18,825 nt of DNA from an uncultured bacterium (GTDB lineage Bacteria > Patescibacteriota > Saccharimonadia > Saccharimonadales > CAIOMD01): positions 1-18,825 of the forward strand of contig CAIRQE010000109.1 in NCBI GenBank assembly GCA_903880655.1, given 5' to 3'. A program made the translations under genes and the position numbers. Under the pieces are notes generated by a model. It was not told the DNA's origin, did no database searches, and worked only from the letters and a program-made list of their open reading frames with translations. The stretch's first letter is position 1, and each line of letters opens with the position of its first letter. Below, piece by piece: positions 8,054 through 14,642 of this stretch.

Positions 8054-8443
8054 TTATTTCTTAGCAGCAGGTTTTGCAGTTTTTTTAGTAGCGGGTTTAG
8101 CTACTTTTTTTGCTGCTGGTTTTGTAGCTTTTTTAGCTGGTGCGGCTACTTTTTTAACCGTCTTTTTAACTTCTGCTTTTGCTCCGGCTGTTTTTGCCAT
8201 TTTAGCAAGTTGGCTTTTCTTGCGAGCAGCCTTATTCTTGTGAATAACATTTTTCTTAGCCGCGGTGTCGATTGCACTGGTTGCTTTTTTTTGTGCTGCG
8301 GCAATAATTGCGCTTTTTCCACCAGTAAGGGCAGTTTGAAATTCTTTCATAGCTTCACGAAGTGCTCGCTTAGTTTTTGAGTTTCTTGCAGCTGCCTTAG
8401 CCGCTACTTTAACTCTCTTTTTTGCTGATTGAATGATTGGCAT
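8054..8443 (-). CDS. rpsT: Ribosomal protein S20 with a histone-H1-like Lys/Ala/Pro tail
   Basis: A 129-residue protein. Residues 1-86 are a normal S20: MPIIQSAKKRVKVAAKAAARN at the start, then SKTKRALREAMKEF, and the HKNKAARKKSQLAKM helix that contacts 16S rRNA. Residues 87-129 are an extra tail built from Lys, Ala, Pro, Val and Thr with imperfect repeats such as PAAKKVAKPATKK. Most S20 proteins end near residue 88, so the tail is an addition; it resembles histone-H1-type tails and probably binds rRNA or other nucleic acid in a disordered form. AAAGGA lies 7 bases before the ATG. The long plus-strand ORF in this region is only the mirror of the repetitive tail. The stop abuts the holA stop. 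Confidence 0.93.
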   Translation of the reverse strand: MPIIQSAKKRVKVAAKAAARNSKTKRALREAMKEFQTALTGGKSAIIAAAQKKATSAIDTAAKKNVIHKNKAARKKSQLAKMAKTAGAKAEVKKTVKKVAAPAKKATKPAAKKVAKPATKKTAKPAAKK

Positions 8444-8473
8444 TAATGATTCCTTTATCTCTTTATGCTAGTA

Positions 8474-8503
8474 ATTACAACTATTATTTTCGTCAATTGG
8501 CAA
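8474..8503 (-). promoter_or_regulatory. rpsT proximal promoter (P2)
   Basis: On the minus strand TTGCCA (8498-8503, 5/6) and TGTAAT (8474-8479, 5/6) are 18 bases apart. This would give a leader of roughly 25 bases containing the rpsT Shine-Dalgarno AAAGGA. Confidence 0.5.
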
Positions 8504-8531
8504 TTATAGCCTAAAGAAGTAAATTTTGCAA
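8503..8531 (-). promoter_or_regulatory. rpsT distal promoter (P1)
   Basis: On the minus strand TTGCAA (8526-8531, 4/6) and a perfect TATAAT (8503-8508) are 17 bases apart. It is in tandem with P2, overlapping its -35. Tandem promoters would fit a highly expressed ribosomal protein gene. Confidence 0.5.
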
Positions 8532-8540
8532 TCATCTCTC

Positions 8541-8569
8541 TTGTATTGCTAATGCTTTTATGGTATCGT
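8541..8569 (+). promoter_or_regulatory. Promoter for the DHH-like gene
   Basis: TTGTAT (8541-8546) and TATCGT (8564-8569) are 17 bases apart, with TGG directly before the -10, giving an extended -10. The same TGG-plus-hexamer form occurs before rpsO and ftsK. The predicted leader is about 27 A-rich bases with no Shine-Dalgarno. Confidence 0.45.
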
Positions 8570-8602
8570 TTGAAAGTAATCATAAATAAAACAAAAAAAT
8601 AA

Positions 8603-10081
8603 ATGGATACCACCTCTAAAACACAAGCAATCGATCGCTTAAAAAGCGCGCAAAACATACTTATCACGGTAAGTAGTAATCCTTCGGTTGACCAACTTTC
8701 TGCAGCGATTGGAGCAGCGCTACTTCTTTCTAAGGCAGGCAAGCACGCAACGGCCGTATTTAGCGGTCAAGTTCCTTCAACTATAGAGTTCTTGAAACCT
8801 GAAGAAACCTTCGAAAAAAATACTGATAGCTTACGTGACTTTATAATATCCCTAGATAAATCTAAGGCAGATAAGCTTCGATATAAGGTAGAGGACAATG
8901 TTGTCAAGATATTCATTACTCCGTACAAAACAAGCTTATCGAGCGCAGACCTTATTTTTAGTGATGGAGATTTTAATGTTGACGTCGTATTAGCACTTGG
9001 AGTAGATAAAAAAGAACACCTTGATAATGCAGTTATGTCGCAGAGTAGAATCCTACACGATGCAGCGGTAATTGGGTTTATGGCGGGTAAGCTTCCGATT
9101 GATACCGGCTCTATCAACTGGCAAAGTGAAAAGTCATCAAGTTTAAGTGAAATGATGGCAGGTATTGCAGATTCATTCGGTGCCGATCTTCTTGATTCAC
9201 AAATTGCAACGGCATTCTTAACGGGTATTGTTGCAGAAACAGAACGCTTCAGTAACGAAAAAACAACTCCTCAGGTGATGAGTACAAGTGCGCTACTTAT
9301 GAACGCGGGAGCGAATCAGCAGCTTATTTCAACTGAGTTAAGTGAAGAAGATGAACAAGCTCCAACAGATTTACCTAAACCAGATGAAGAAGGACTGCTT
9401 GCTTTGCCGAAAGAAGAAACAGGAGTTCAGCCCCCAGTACAGATGCCAGCGCCCCAGCCGGTTCAGGCGACCCCCCAACAACAACAGCAGCAGCAGACAG
9501 CACCTCAGTTTGTTATGCCTCCACCAATGCAGTCAGAAGCTCAAGCCCTGCAAGAAAAGAATAGGCTTGATCAGATTAATATTGATGAGCAGGGCAATTT
9601 TGTAAGTGCAGAAGACCAGGCGAGTGGTGACGTTCCACTAACGACAGGCCAAAATATGCCAGAACATCACGATAAGACGATTCAACCGCCCGTTCACCAA
9701 GGTGCTGAAACTTTTAGTAAATATGTTGAGCAAGCTCCAATGAGCGGTGGCACTTTGACAGCAAATACTGTTCCTGAGGCGCTGGATCCTAGTACTGATC
9801 CTCTTGCGGGATCACTTCCAAGCACAGAGCCAGGTATTGTAGGGGGCCTACGTCCTGAGCAGCAGATGAATCCAGACGCAGCACGTCAGGCTGTTTTAGA
9901 TGCAGTCAATGCAGCAACACCCCAGCAGCCAAATCAACCCTTGCCACCATTGCAAAACATTGGTGCACAAATTTTAGATGAAATTCCACACCCACAAACA
10001 CAAGAAGCAAGCCCACCTCCATTGCAGATGGCTCCTCCTATTGTTCCGCCCCCGTTACCCCTTCCAAATCAGCAAGTTTAA
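8603..10081 (+). CDS. DHH-like protein with degenerate active site and a Pro/Gln-rich tail
   Basis: A 492-residue protein in two parts. Residues 1-245 follow the order of NrnA-type DHH phosphoesterases: ILITVSSNPSVDQLSAAIGAALLL (motif I region), VDVVLALGV (motif II), LPIDTGSINW where the IDHH motif is expected (about 165-169), then LDSQIATAFLTGIVAETERF, matching the usual GIxxDTxxF but with Glu. Motif I has lost its His and one Asp, and motif III reads IDTG instead of IDHH, so metal-dependent hydrolysis is doubtful; it may bind a nucleotide or act as a scaffold. Residues about 265-492 are disordered and rich in Pro, Gln and Ala, including seven Gln in a row. No signal peptide or transmembrane helix is seen, so it is probably cytoplasmic. 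Its stop overlaps the PIG-L stop. Function unknown. Confidence 0.6.
   Translation: MDTTSKTQAIDRLKSAQNILITVSSNPSVDQLSAAIGAALLLSKAGKHATAVFSGQVPSTIEFLKPEETFEKNTDSLRDFIISLDKSKADKLRYKVEDNVVKIFITPYKTSLSSADLIFSDGDFNVDVVLALGVDKKEHLDNAVMSQSRILHDAAVIGFMAGKLPIDTGSINWQSEKSSSLSEMMAGIADSFGADLLDSQIATAFLTGIVAETERFSNEKTTPQVMSTSALLMNAGANQQLISTELSEEDEQAPTDLPKPDEEGLLALPKEETGVQPPVQMPAPQPVQATPQQQQQQQTAPQFVMPPPMQSEAQALQEKNRLDQINIDEQGNFVSAEDQASGDVPLTTGQNMPEHHDKTIQPPVHQGAETFSKYVEQAPMSGGTLTANTVPEALDPSTDPLAGSLPSTEPGIVGGLRPEQQMNPDAARQAVLDAVNAATPQQPNQPLPPLQNIGAQILDEIPHPQTQEASPPPLQMAPPIVPPPLPLPNQQV
9476..9496 (+). repeat. CAA/CAG trinucleotide run encoding seven glutamines
   Basis: Three CAA followed by four CAG codons sit in the low-complexity tail of the DHH-like protein. 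Pure triplet runs can slip in replication while keeping frame, so repeat number may vary between strains. Confidence 0.85.
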
Positions 10082-10773
10082 TTGGGTTTAAAGAAGTAAA
10101 AGTTTTCTGTTTTTGTAGGAATATTTTCCATTCTTTGGATTATCATTTCAGCATCCTCTCGCTGAGAAACATGCGAGCGCATGACTTTCTTTTTTAATTC
10201 AAAAACGGAAGCTATATCTACGCTTAAATCTATTTCGCTCGGTGACCTACCTTTTGAGCGATAAACGAAACTCGTATCTGGGGTTGGAAGCATTGCCTCC
10301 GGGATACAGGCAAGCCACAATTGTTTAATTTGAGGGTAGTGCTCTTTTAGTTTCACATAAATAAAGCAGCTAACGAAGCTCATGACGATGTGATCAATGT
10401 GACCAGATATACCATTTTGATCCATCGAAACGAGTATTATTTCGCTTTCAGGCTCCTTTTCGCAAATTGATGAAATAATAGTTTCAACTTCGCCTGCTAT
10501 AGCAACAAATTGATCGTTGGATAGCTTTCCGTCTTCGTAATCTAGATGAAATTGTTGCTTTACGCCGAGCAATTTTCCGGCAGCCTCCCACTCCTTAAGA
10601 CGAATGGTACCCAGTGAGTCATGCTGGTCTGGGTTATTGCCGCCACTGCCACTAGTGGCAAGGATGAGATAGACGTCAGCACCTTCTTTAATTTGTAGCG
10701 CTAATGTACCTGATGGCCCAAAGGATTCATCATCGGGGTGAGCAAAAATACCTATAAAAACTTTTTTCTTCAT
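10078..10773 (-). CDS. PIG-L/LmbE family deacetylase
   Basis: A 231-residue protein with the family's zinc-site motif AHPDDE (residues 11-16) directly after the first strand (KKVFIGIF). ATSGSGGNN follows (40-47), then the second zinc motif GHIDHI (124-129). Family members are zinc-dependent N-deacetylases acting on GlcNAc-type or other amino-sugar substrates (MshB, BshB, PIG-L); the substrate here cannot be told. The Met at 10773 is chosen because it gives the compact domain and lies exactly 6 bases after a TACAAT -10 box. A longer frame reaching 11001 would run through the truB gene. No signal peptide is visible, so it is cytoplasmic. It is divergent from truB through a shared palindromic promoter and convergent with the DHH-like gene, with stops overlapping by 4 bases. 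Confidence 0.85.
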   Translation of the reverse strand: MKKKVFIGIFAHPDDESFGPSGTLALQIKEGADVYLILATSGSGGNNPDQHDSLGTIRLKEWEAAGKLLGVKQQFHLDYEDGKLSNDQFVAIAGEVETIISSICEKEPESEIILVSMDQNGISGHIDHIVMSFVSCFIYVKLKEHYPQIKQLWLACIPEAMLPTPDTSFVYRSKGRSPSEIDLSVDIASVFELKKKVMRSHVSQREDAEMIIQRMENIPTKTENFYFFKPN

Positions 10774-10779
10774 ACATCT

Positions 10780-10789
10780 ATTGTACAAT
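10780..10789. promoter_or_regulatory. Symmetric bidirectional -10 palindrome for truB and the PIG-L gene
   Basis: ATTGTACAAT is a perfect 10-bp palindrome containing TACAAT on both strands (10784-10789 plus, 10780-10785 minus). The truB ATG (10796) and the PIG-L ATG (10773) each start after exactly 6 intervening bases, so both mRNAs should be leaderless. No good -35 box is seen on either side. Confidence 0.6.
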
Positions 10790-10795
10790 TGCAAA

Positions 10796-11488
10796 ATGAT
10801 AGAAGGACTACTTTTAGTAGATAAACCAGAGAATATTTCAAGTTTTGGTGTTGTCTCTCGAGTGAGAGGTTGCTTAAAAGCCTCCCTAGATGTAAAAAAA
10901 CTGAAAGTGGGCCATTCTGGCACACTTGATCCTGCTGCGACCGGACTTTTAGTGCTTGCAATTGGGGCATACACAAAAAGAATTCCTGAGCTACTACTCA
11001 AGGATAAGGTTTACTCAGTTACGATGAAGCTTGGGCAAACTTCGTCAACGGGCGACAAAGAAGGGGAGCTTAGCGCTATTTTGGATACACAGCCTACCAA
11101 GGACCAAATTATTGCCGCCCTTAAAAAATTTGAAGGTGAGATTAATCAGATTCCGCCTATATATAGTGCTATTAAGATAGATGGCAGAAGGGCTTACGAT
11201 CTTGCCCGAGAAGGAAAAGAAGTGATAATGAAGCCCCGAAAAGCCACTATCTTTGGTAATTCATTTAAAACGTATGCCTATCCGTTCGTTACTTTTGAAA
11301 GCCATGTGGGCAGCGGTACGTATATACGAACCTTGGTCGAGGATATCGGTAAAGAACTTGGGTGCGGGGCATATATGTCGGATCTTAGAAGAACGCAAAT
11401 TGGCGATTTTTCCATTACCGATGCGATGGTTCTCGATGCTCTTTCTTACTCAAAAATTAGTCAGTCGCTAATTTCTCTTGAAAGGTGA
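10796..11488 (+). CDS. truB: tRNA pseudouridine(55) synthase
   Basis: A 230-residue TruB, which makes pseudouridine 55 in the T-loop of tRNAs. The catalytic Asp45 lies in GHSGTLDPAATGLLVLAIG. Other family segments are the start GLLLVDKPENISSF, KVYSVTMKLGQTSSTGD, the QIPPIYSAIKIDGRRAYDLAREG loop and GSGTYIRTLVEDIGKELG. It is short compared with E. coli TruB (about 314 residues) and ends after the catalytic domain (RTQIGDFSITDAM...), with no room for a C-terminal PUA domain. ATG 10796 is preferred over the TTG at 10781 because the -10 box TACAAT lies between them and the TTG is inside that promoter. truB, rpsO and pnp follow in the order common in bacteria. The stop is TGA. Confidence 0.95.
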   Translation: MIEGLLLVDKPENISSFGVVSRVRGCLKASLDVKKLKVGHSGTLDPAATGLLVLAIGAYTKRIPELLLKDKVYSVTMKLGQTSSTGDKEGELSAILDTQPTKDQIIAALKKFEGEINQIPPIYSAIKIDGRRAYDLAREGKEVIMKPRKATIFGNSFKTYAYPFVTFESHVGSGTYIRTLVEDIGKELGCGAYMSDLRRTQIGDFSITDAMVLDALSYSKISQSLISLER

Positions 11489-11506
11489 GTACTTTTCTGG
11501 TACAAT
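11478..11506 (+). promoter_or_regulatory. rpsO promoter, near-leaderless
   Basis: TTGAAA (11478-11483, inside the end of truB) and TACAAT (11501-11506) are 17 bases apart, with TGG before the -10 giving an extended -10. This is one of the best promoters in the window. The ATG at 11517 is 10 bases beyond the -10, leaving at most a few bases of leader and no Shine-Dalgarno. Confidence 0.7.
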
Positions 11507-11516
11507 ACACACCTGT

Positions 11517-11783
11517 ATGATTTCAACAGCTAAAAAAGCAGACCTAATTAAGCAACACCAGACCAGCAAAACAGATACTGGTTCTCCTCAAGTGCAAGCA
11601 ACTATCATGACTGCACGTATTTCAGAGATTACCGAACATCTTAAAGAAAACAAGCATGACAACATGGCGCGACGCGGCCTTTTACAACTTGTTGGTAAAA
11701 GACGACGTGCATTACAGTACCTAGCAAGCAAAGATCCCCAAGGATACCTTGATATCATTGCAAAACTTGGCATTCGCCGCTAG
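11517..11783 (+). CDS. rpsO: Ribosomal protein S15
   Basis: An 88-residue protein of normal S15 length. It shows KTDTGSPQVQATIMTARISEITEHL, the central HDNMARRGLLQLVGKRRRALQYL that binds the 16S rRNA three-way junction, and the ending YLDIIAKLGIRR. ATG 11517 is chosen because it gives the usual N-terminus (MISTAKKADLIKQHQ) and follows the promoter; an in-frame TTG at 11478 is within the -35 box. It sits between truB and pnp, as in many bacteria. Confidence 0.97.
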   Translation: MISTAKKADLIKQHQTSKTDTGSPQVQATIMTARISEITEHLKENKHDNMARRGLLQLVGKRRRALQYLASKDPQGYLDIIAKLGIRR

Positions 11784-11800
11784 TCTCTGGTTTTTAGTCG

Positions 11801-11829
11801 TTTAATAATTTTATTAAAAATAGTATAAT
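11801..11829 (+). promoter_or_regulatory. pnp promoter with an AT palindrome in the -35 region
   Basis: A perfect TATAAT (11824-11829) is preceded at 17 bases by TTTAAT (11801-11806), a poor -35. That region is the left arm of a perfect 8-bp inverted repeat (TTTAATAA 11801-11808, TTATTAAA 11811-11818) ending 5 bases before the -10. It could be a binding site for a regulator that replaces or blocks -35 contact, or a weak hairpin in the end of the rpsO transcript. Confidence 0.55.
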
Positions 11830-11835
11830 TTAAGA

Positions 11836-11920
11836 GTAATCATTAAGGTGATAGAGCACAGCTATACAAGGGTATATCTGAACCCTGTCACTTTGATGAA
11901 AAGAAAGGATTATTGCACTT
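11836..11920 (+). promoter_or_regulatory. Structured 5' leader of pnp
   Basis: The predicted pnp mRNA has a leader of about 85 bases, the longest visible in a window where several transcripts have none. It can fold into an outer stem AAGGTGA (11845-11851) with TCACTTT (11888-11894), one G-U pair included, and an inner stem AGGGT (11869-11873) with ACCCT (11882-11886) closing an 8-base loop. The Shine-Dalgarno AAAGGA (11904-11909) lies outside the stems, 11 bases before the ATG. In E. coli the pnp leader is the site of RNase III cleavage and PNPase autoregulation; a similar role here is inference. Confidence 0.5.
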
Positions 11921-14041
11921 ATGAGCGATATCATTAACCCATTTGGGAAAAAAATAATAACTGTCGAAACAGAATTGTTCGGACGAAAACTGAGCCTCGA
12001 AATTAATCGATTAGGTTTTAGAACTACTGCTTCTGTTTTGGTTACTTACGGAGAAACCGTAGTACTTGGTAGCTCTATGGTGAGCCAACATCGTTTAACT
12101 GGAATGGATTATTTTCCACTCAGTATCGATTATGAAGAAAAAATGTACGCAGCTGGTAAAATCAGCGGTTCACGCTTTATTAAAAGAGAAGGTCGTCCCA
12201 GTGATGACGCTATTTTAATTGGCCGATTGATTGATCGACCAATTCGACCACTATGGCCAAAAGGCTATCGTCATGAAGTCCAAGGTGTTGCGACAGTACT
12301 TTCACTTGATCCTTCTTTCCGACCTGATGTTATCGCGATGATCGCAATGAGTGCGGCGTTTAGTCTAACCGGTGCTCCATTTGATGGCCCTGTAGCTGGT
12401 CTTCGCGTTGGTCTTAATGAAGATGGTAGTTTCGCAGCATTTATGACAAATGAACAATACGATAAAGGCGACCTTGACCTTGTCGTAGCTGCCACACAAG
12501 ACGGCGTTATGATGGTAGAGGCTGGTGCAAGTGAAGTGTCTGAAGAAGTTATTGCTGAAGCAATCACCTGGGCCTTTAAAGAAATGCAGCCTGCTATTGC
12601 CTTGCAAAAAGAACTTGTCAAAAAAGCCAAGGTTGTTATGCAAGACTATGAGCTTGATCTTCCTAAAGAAGAAATTCAAAAAGAAGTTAATGCTTGGGTT
12701 GACGGTAAGCTTGGGCATAAACTTCGTGCAGTGTATCCAGAACGTAATGAACTTGTTAAATCGCTTCGTGCGGATTTCCATGAAGTACTCGAAGCGAAAC
12801 ACGGAGAAGCTGCCTATAAAGAGCTACGCTCTCAATATGATGAAGCTTTTGAGCTCGCAGTACACAAAGACGTGCGTACCGGCATTATTGCAGACGGCAT
12901 TCGACCCGATGGACGCAAGTTGACTGAAATTCGAACATTGAGCAGTGAAATCGGCATTCTTCCTAGAGTGCACGGATCAAGTATTTTTACTCGTGGAATG
13001 ACACAAGCGCTTAATATCGTAACTTTAGCACCACTTAGTTACTCGCAAATCGTTGATACGATGGAACGAGACACAGAGCGACGTTACATGCATCACTATA
13101 ATGCACCTGGTTATACAGTTGGCGAAGTGCGACGACTCAATGGTCCTGGCCGCCGAGAAATTGGACACGGTTACCTTGCAGAACGAGCCCTAATGGCTGT
13201 TCTTCCTGACGAAGTAACGTTCCCATACGCGATCAGAAGCGTAACTGAAATTATGAGCCAGAACGGTTCTACCAGCATGGCAGCTACCTGTAGCAGCACG
13301 CTCGCGCTTATGGACGCCGGTGTTCCACTCAAGGCGCCTGTTAGCGGAATTGCAATGGGCCTTATGCTTGAAAAAGATACACCGTACATTCTAAGTGATA
13401 TTGCTGATGCAGAAGACTTTGCGGGCGATATGGACTTTAAGGTTACTGGAACTGAAAAAGGTATTACTGCACTTCAGATGGATATGAAGGTACATGGTCT
13501 TAAGCCAGAAATTCTTGCTTCAACACTTGAACAAGCTAAAGAAGGCCGAAAGCATATCCTTAAGCACATGCTTTCAGTAATCGACACACCACGCAAGACA
13601 TTGAGTCCTTATGCGCCTCGAGTTGAGAGTATTAAGATTAACCCAGATAAAATTCGCGATGTTATTGGTAAGGGTGGAGAAATGATCAACAAGATTATTG
13701 CCGAAACGGGTGCTGATATAGATATCAAGGACGATGGAACAGTCTTTATTGCAAGTCCCGACCAGGCAAGTATTGAAGCGACCAAGAAGTGGATAGAACA
13801 ATTAACAGAAGAACCTGAAGTAGGCACAGTGTATGAAGGTACCGTCGTTAAGATTATGGACTTCGGTGCATTTGTGAACATTATGCCTGGTATTGATGGC
13901 ATGGTGCACGTAAGCGAAATTGCTGAACAACGAATCGGTCATCCTTCTGAAGTTCTCAAAGAAGGTGAAAAAGTTACCGTTAAGCTCATTGCAATTGATG
14001 AAAAAGGCCGGCTAAACCTAAGCATCAAAAAGGCAAAGTAA
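11921..14041 (+). CDS. pnp: Polynucleotide phosphorylase (PNPase)
   Basis: A 706-residue 3'-5' phosphorolytic exoribonuclease of normal length with all domains. The first RNase PH-like domain includes DYEEKMYAAGKISGSRFIKREGR-type residues. A helical linker follows, then the second RNase PH domain from about residue 320 (GIRPDGRKLTEIR) with the catalytic Asp pair in AEDFAGDMDFKVTGT. A KH domain starts near 567 (IRDVIGKGGEMINKI) and an S1 domain runs from about 633 to the end (YEGTVVKIMDFGAFVNIMPG). It would degrade mRNA from the 3' end, probably together with the RNase J encoded two genes downstream. It has its own promoter, a structured leader and a Shine-Dalgarno. The uracil-DNA glycosylase gene starts 10 bases after its stop, so the two are likely co-transcribed. 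Confidence 0.97.
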   Translation: MSDIINPFGKKIITVETELFGRKLSLEINRLGFRTTASVLVTYGETVVLGSSMVSQHRLTGMDYFPLSIDYEEKMYAAGKISGSRFIKREGRPSDDAILIGRLIDRPIRPLWPKGYRHEVQGVATVLSLDPSFRPDVIAMIAMSAAFSLTGAPFDGPVAGLRVGLNEDGSFAAFMTNEQYDKGDLDLVVAATQDGVMMVEAGASEVSEEVIAEAITWAFKEMQPAIALQKELVKKAKVVMQDYELDLPKEEIQKEVNAWVDGKLGHKLRAVYPERNELVKSLRADFHEVLEAKHGEAAYKELRSQYDEAFELAVHKDVRTGIIADGIRPDGRKLTEIRTLSSEIGILPRVHGSSIFTRGMTQALNIVTLAPLSYSQIVDTMERDTERRYMHHYNAPGYTVGEVRRLNGPGRREIGHGYLAERALMAVLPDEVTFPYAIRSVTEIMSQNGSTSMAATCSSTLALMDAGVPLKAPVSGIAMGLMLEKDTPYILSDIADAEDFAGDMDFKVTGTEKGITALQMDMKVHGLKPEILASTLEQAKEGRKHILKHMLSVIDTPRKTLSPYAPRVESIKINPDKIRDVIGKGGEMINKIIAETGADIDIKDDGTVFIASPDQASIEATKKWIEQLTEEPEVGTVYEGTVVKIMDFGAFVNIMPGIDGMVHVSEIAEQRIGHPSEVLKEGEKVTVKLIAIDEKGRLNLSIKKAK

Positions 14042-14051
14042 ATAGTACGTT

Positions 14052-14630
14052 ATGCCCCTCGAAAAAAAGGAGCAACTTGAACAAATTAGGGCAGACATTG
14101 AAAAGAGTAATGTCTGCCCAGATTTGGCCAAGACAGCCAAGCACCTTGTTTTTGGATATGGAAATGTAGATGCAGAGATTCTCATAATAGGAGAAGCGCC
14201 CGGAAAAAAGGAAGACGAAACAGGTATTCCTTTTGTTGGAGCGAGCGGCCGATTACTTGATGAAATGCTCGAGAGTATTTCATTATGCAGGGATGACGTG
14301 TATATCACTAACATTGTGAAATACCGACCACCCAATAATCGTGATCCACTGCCTATTGAGAAAGAACAGTTCTTACCCTATCTAAAACAACAAATTACCA
14401 CCATAGCACCGCTACTTGTCATTACGCTTGGAAGGCATAGTATGCAGTGCTTTATACCAGATGCCACCATCGGTGAGTCGCACGGATTACTCTATAGAGC
14501 TAAACAGGGAAACATACTGCCTCTGTACCATCCGGCCGCAGGTATATATAACAGAACATTACGCGAGACTATGAAAAAAGATTTTGAAAAAATCCCAGAA
14601 ATGCTCGCATTAATTAGAAATGAAAAGTAG
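14052..14630 (+). CDS. Family-4-like uracil-DNA glycosylase lacking the iron-sulfur cysteines
   Basis: A 192-residue member of the uracil-DNA glycosylase superfamily, which removes uracil from DNA. Motif A is GEAPGKKED (47-55), followed by TGIPFVGASGRLLDEML; ITNIVKYRPPNNRDP is at 85-99; motif B is YHPAA (159-163). These place it with the thermophilic family 4 enzymes, which hold a 4Fe-4S cluster with four Cys. By alignment from memory with the Thermus enzyme, the four positions here are Ser19, Cys22, Tyr91 and Phe107, so only one ligand remains and no cluster is expected. The other Cys (79, 133) are not at ligand positions. The start at 14052 follows pnp by 10 bases, with no clear Shine-Dalgarno. 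It is followed by rnj, whose Shine-Dalgarno overlaps its stop. Confidence 0.9.
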   Translation: MPLEKKEQLEQIRADIEKSNVCPDLAKTAKHLVFGYGNVDAEILIIGEAPGKKEDETGIPFVGASGRLLDEMLESISLCRDDVYITNIVKYRPPNNRDPLPIEKEQFLPYLKQQITTIAPLLVITLGRHSMQCFIPDATIGESHGLLYRAKQGNILPLYHPAAGIYNRTLRETMKKDFEKIPEMLALIRNEK

Positions 14631-14642
14631 GAGAAATACTAT

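Noticed and set aside
8004..8243. Plus-strand ORF encoding a hydrophobic Ala/Phe-rich protein.
   Set aside because: It is the mirror of the Lys/Ala-rich rpsT tail (Lys codons read as Phe) and overlaps holA and rpsT entirely.
10774..11001. Longer minus-strand start for the PIG-L protein.
   Set aside because: The extra 76 residues are the antisense of truB and unrelated to the family; the family domain starts at 10773.
11801..11820. AT-only inverted repeat after rpsO as an intrinsic terminator.
   Set aside because: No G or C in the stem and no following T run; a promoter element or operator fits better.
11896..11937. A 13-codon ORF in the pnp leader overlapping the pnp start.
   Set aside because: No Shine-Dalgarno and too short to judge; it could be a leader peptide but nothing supports it.
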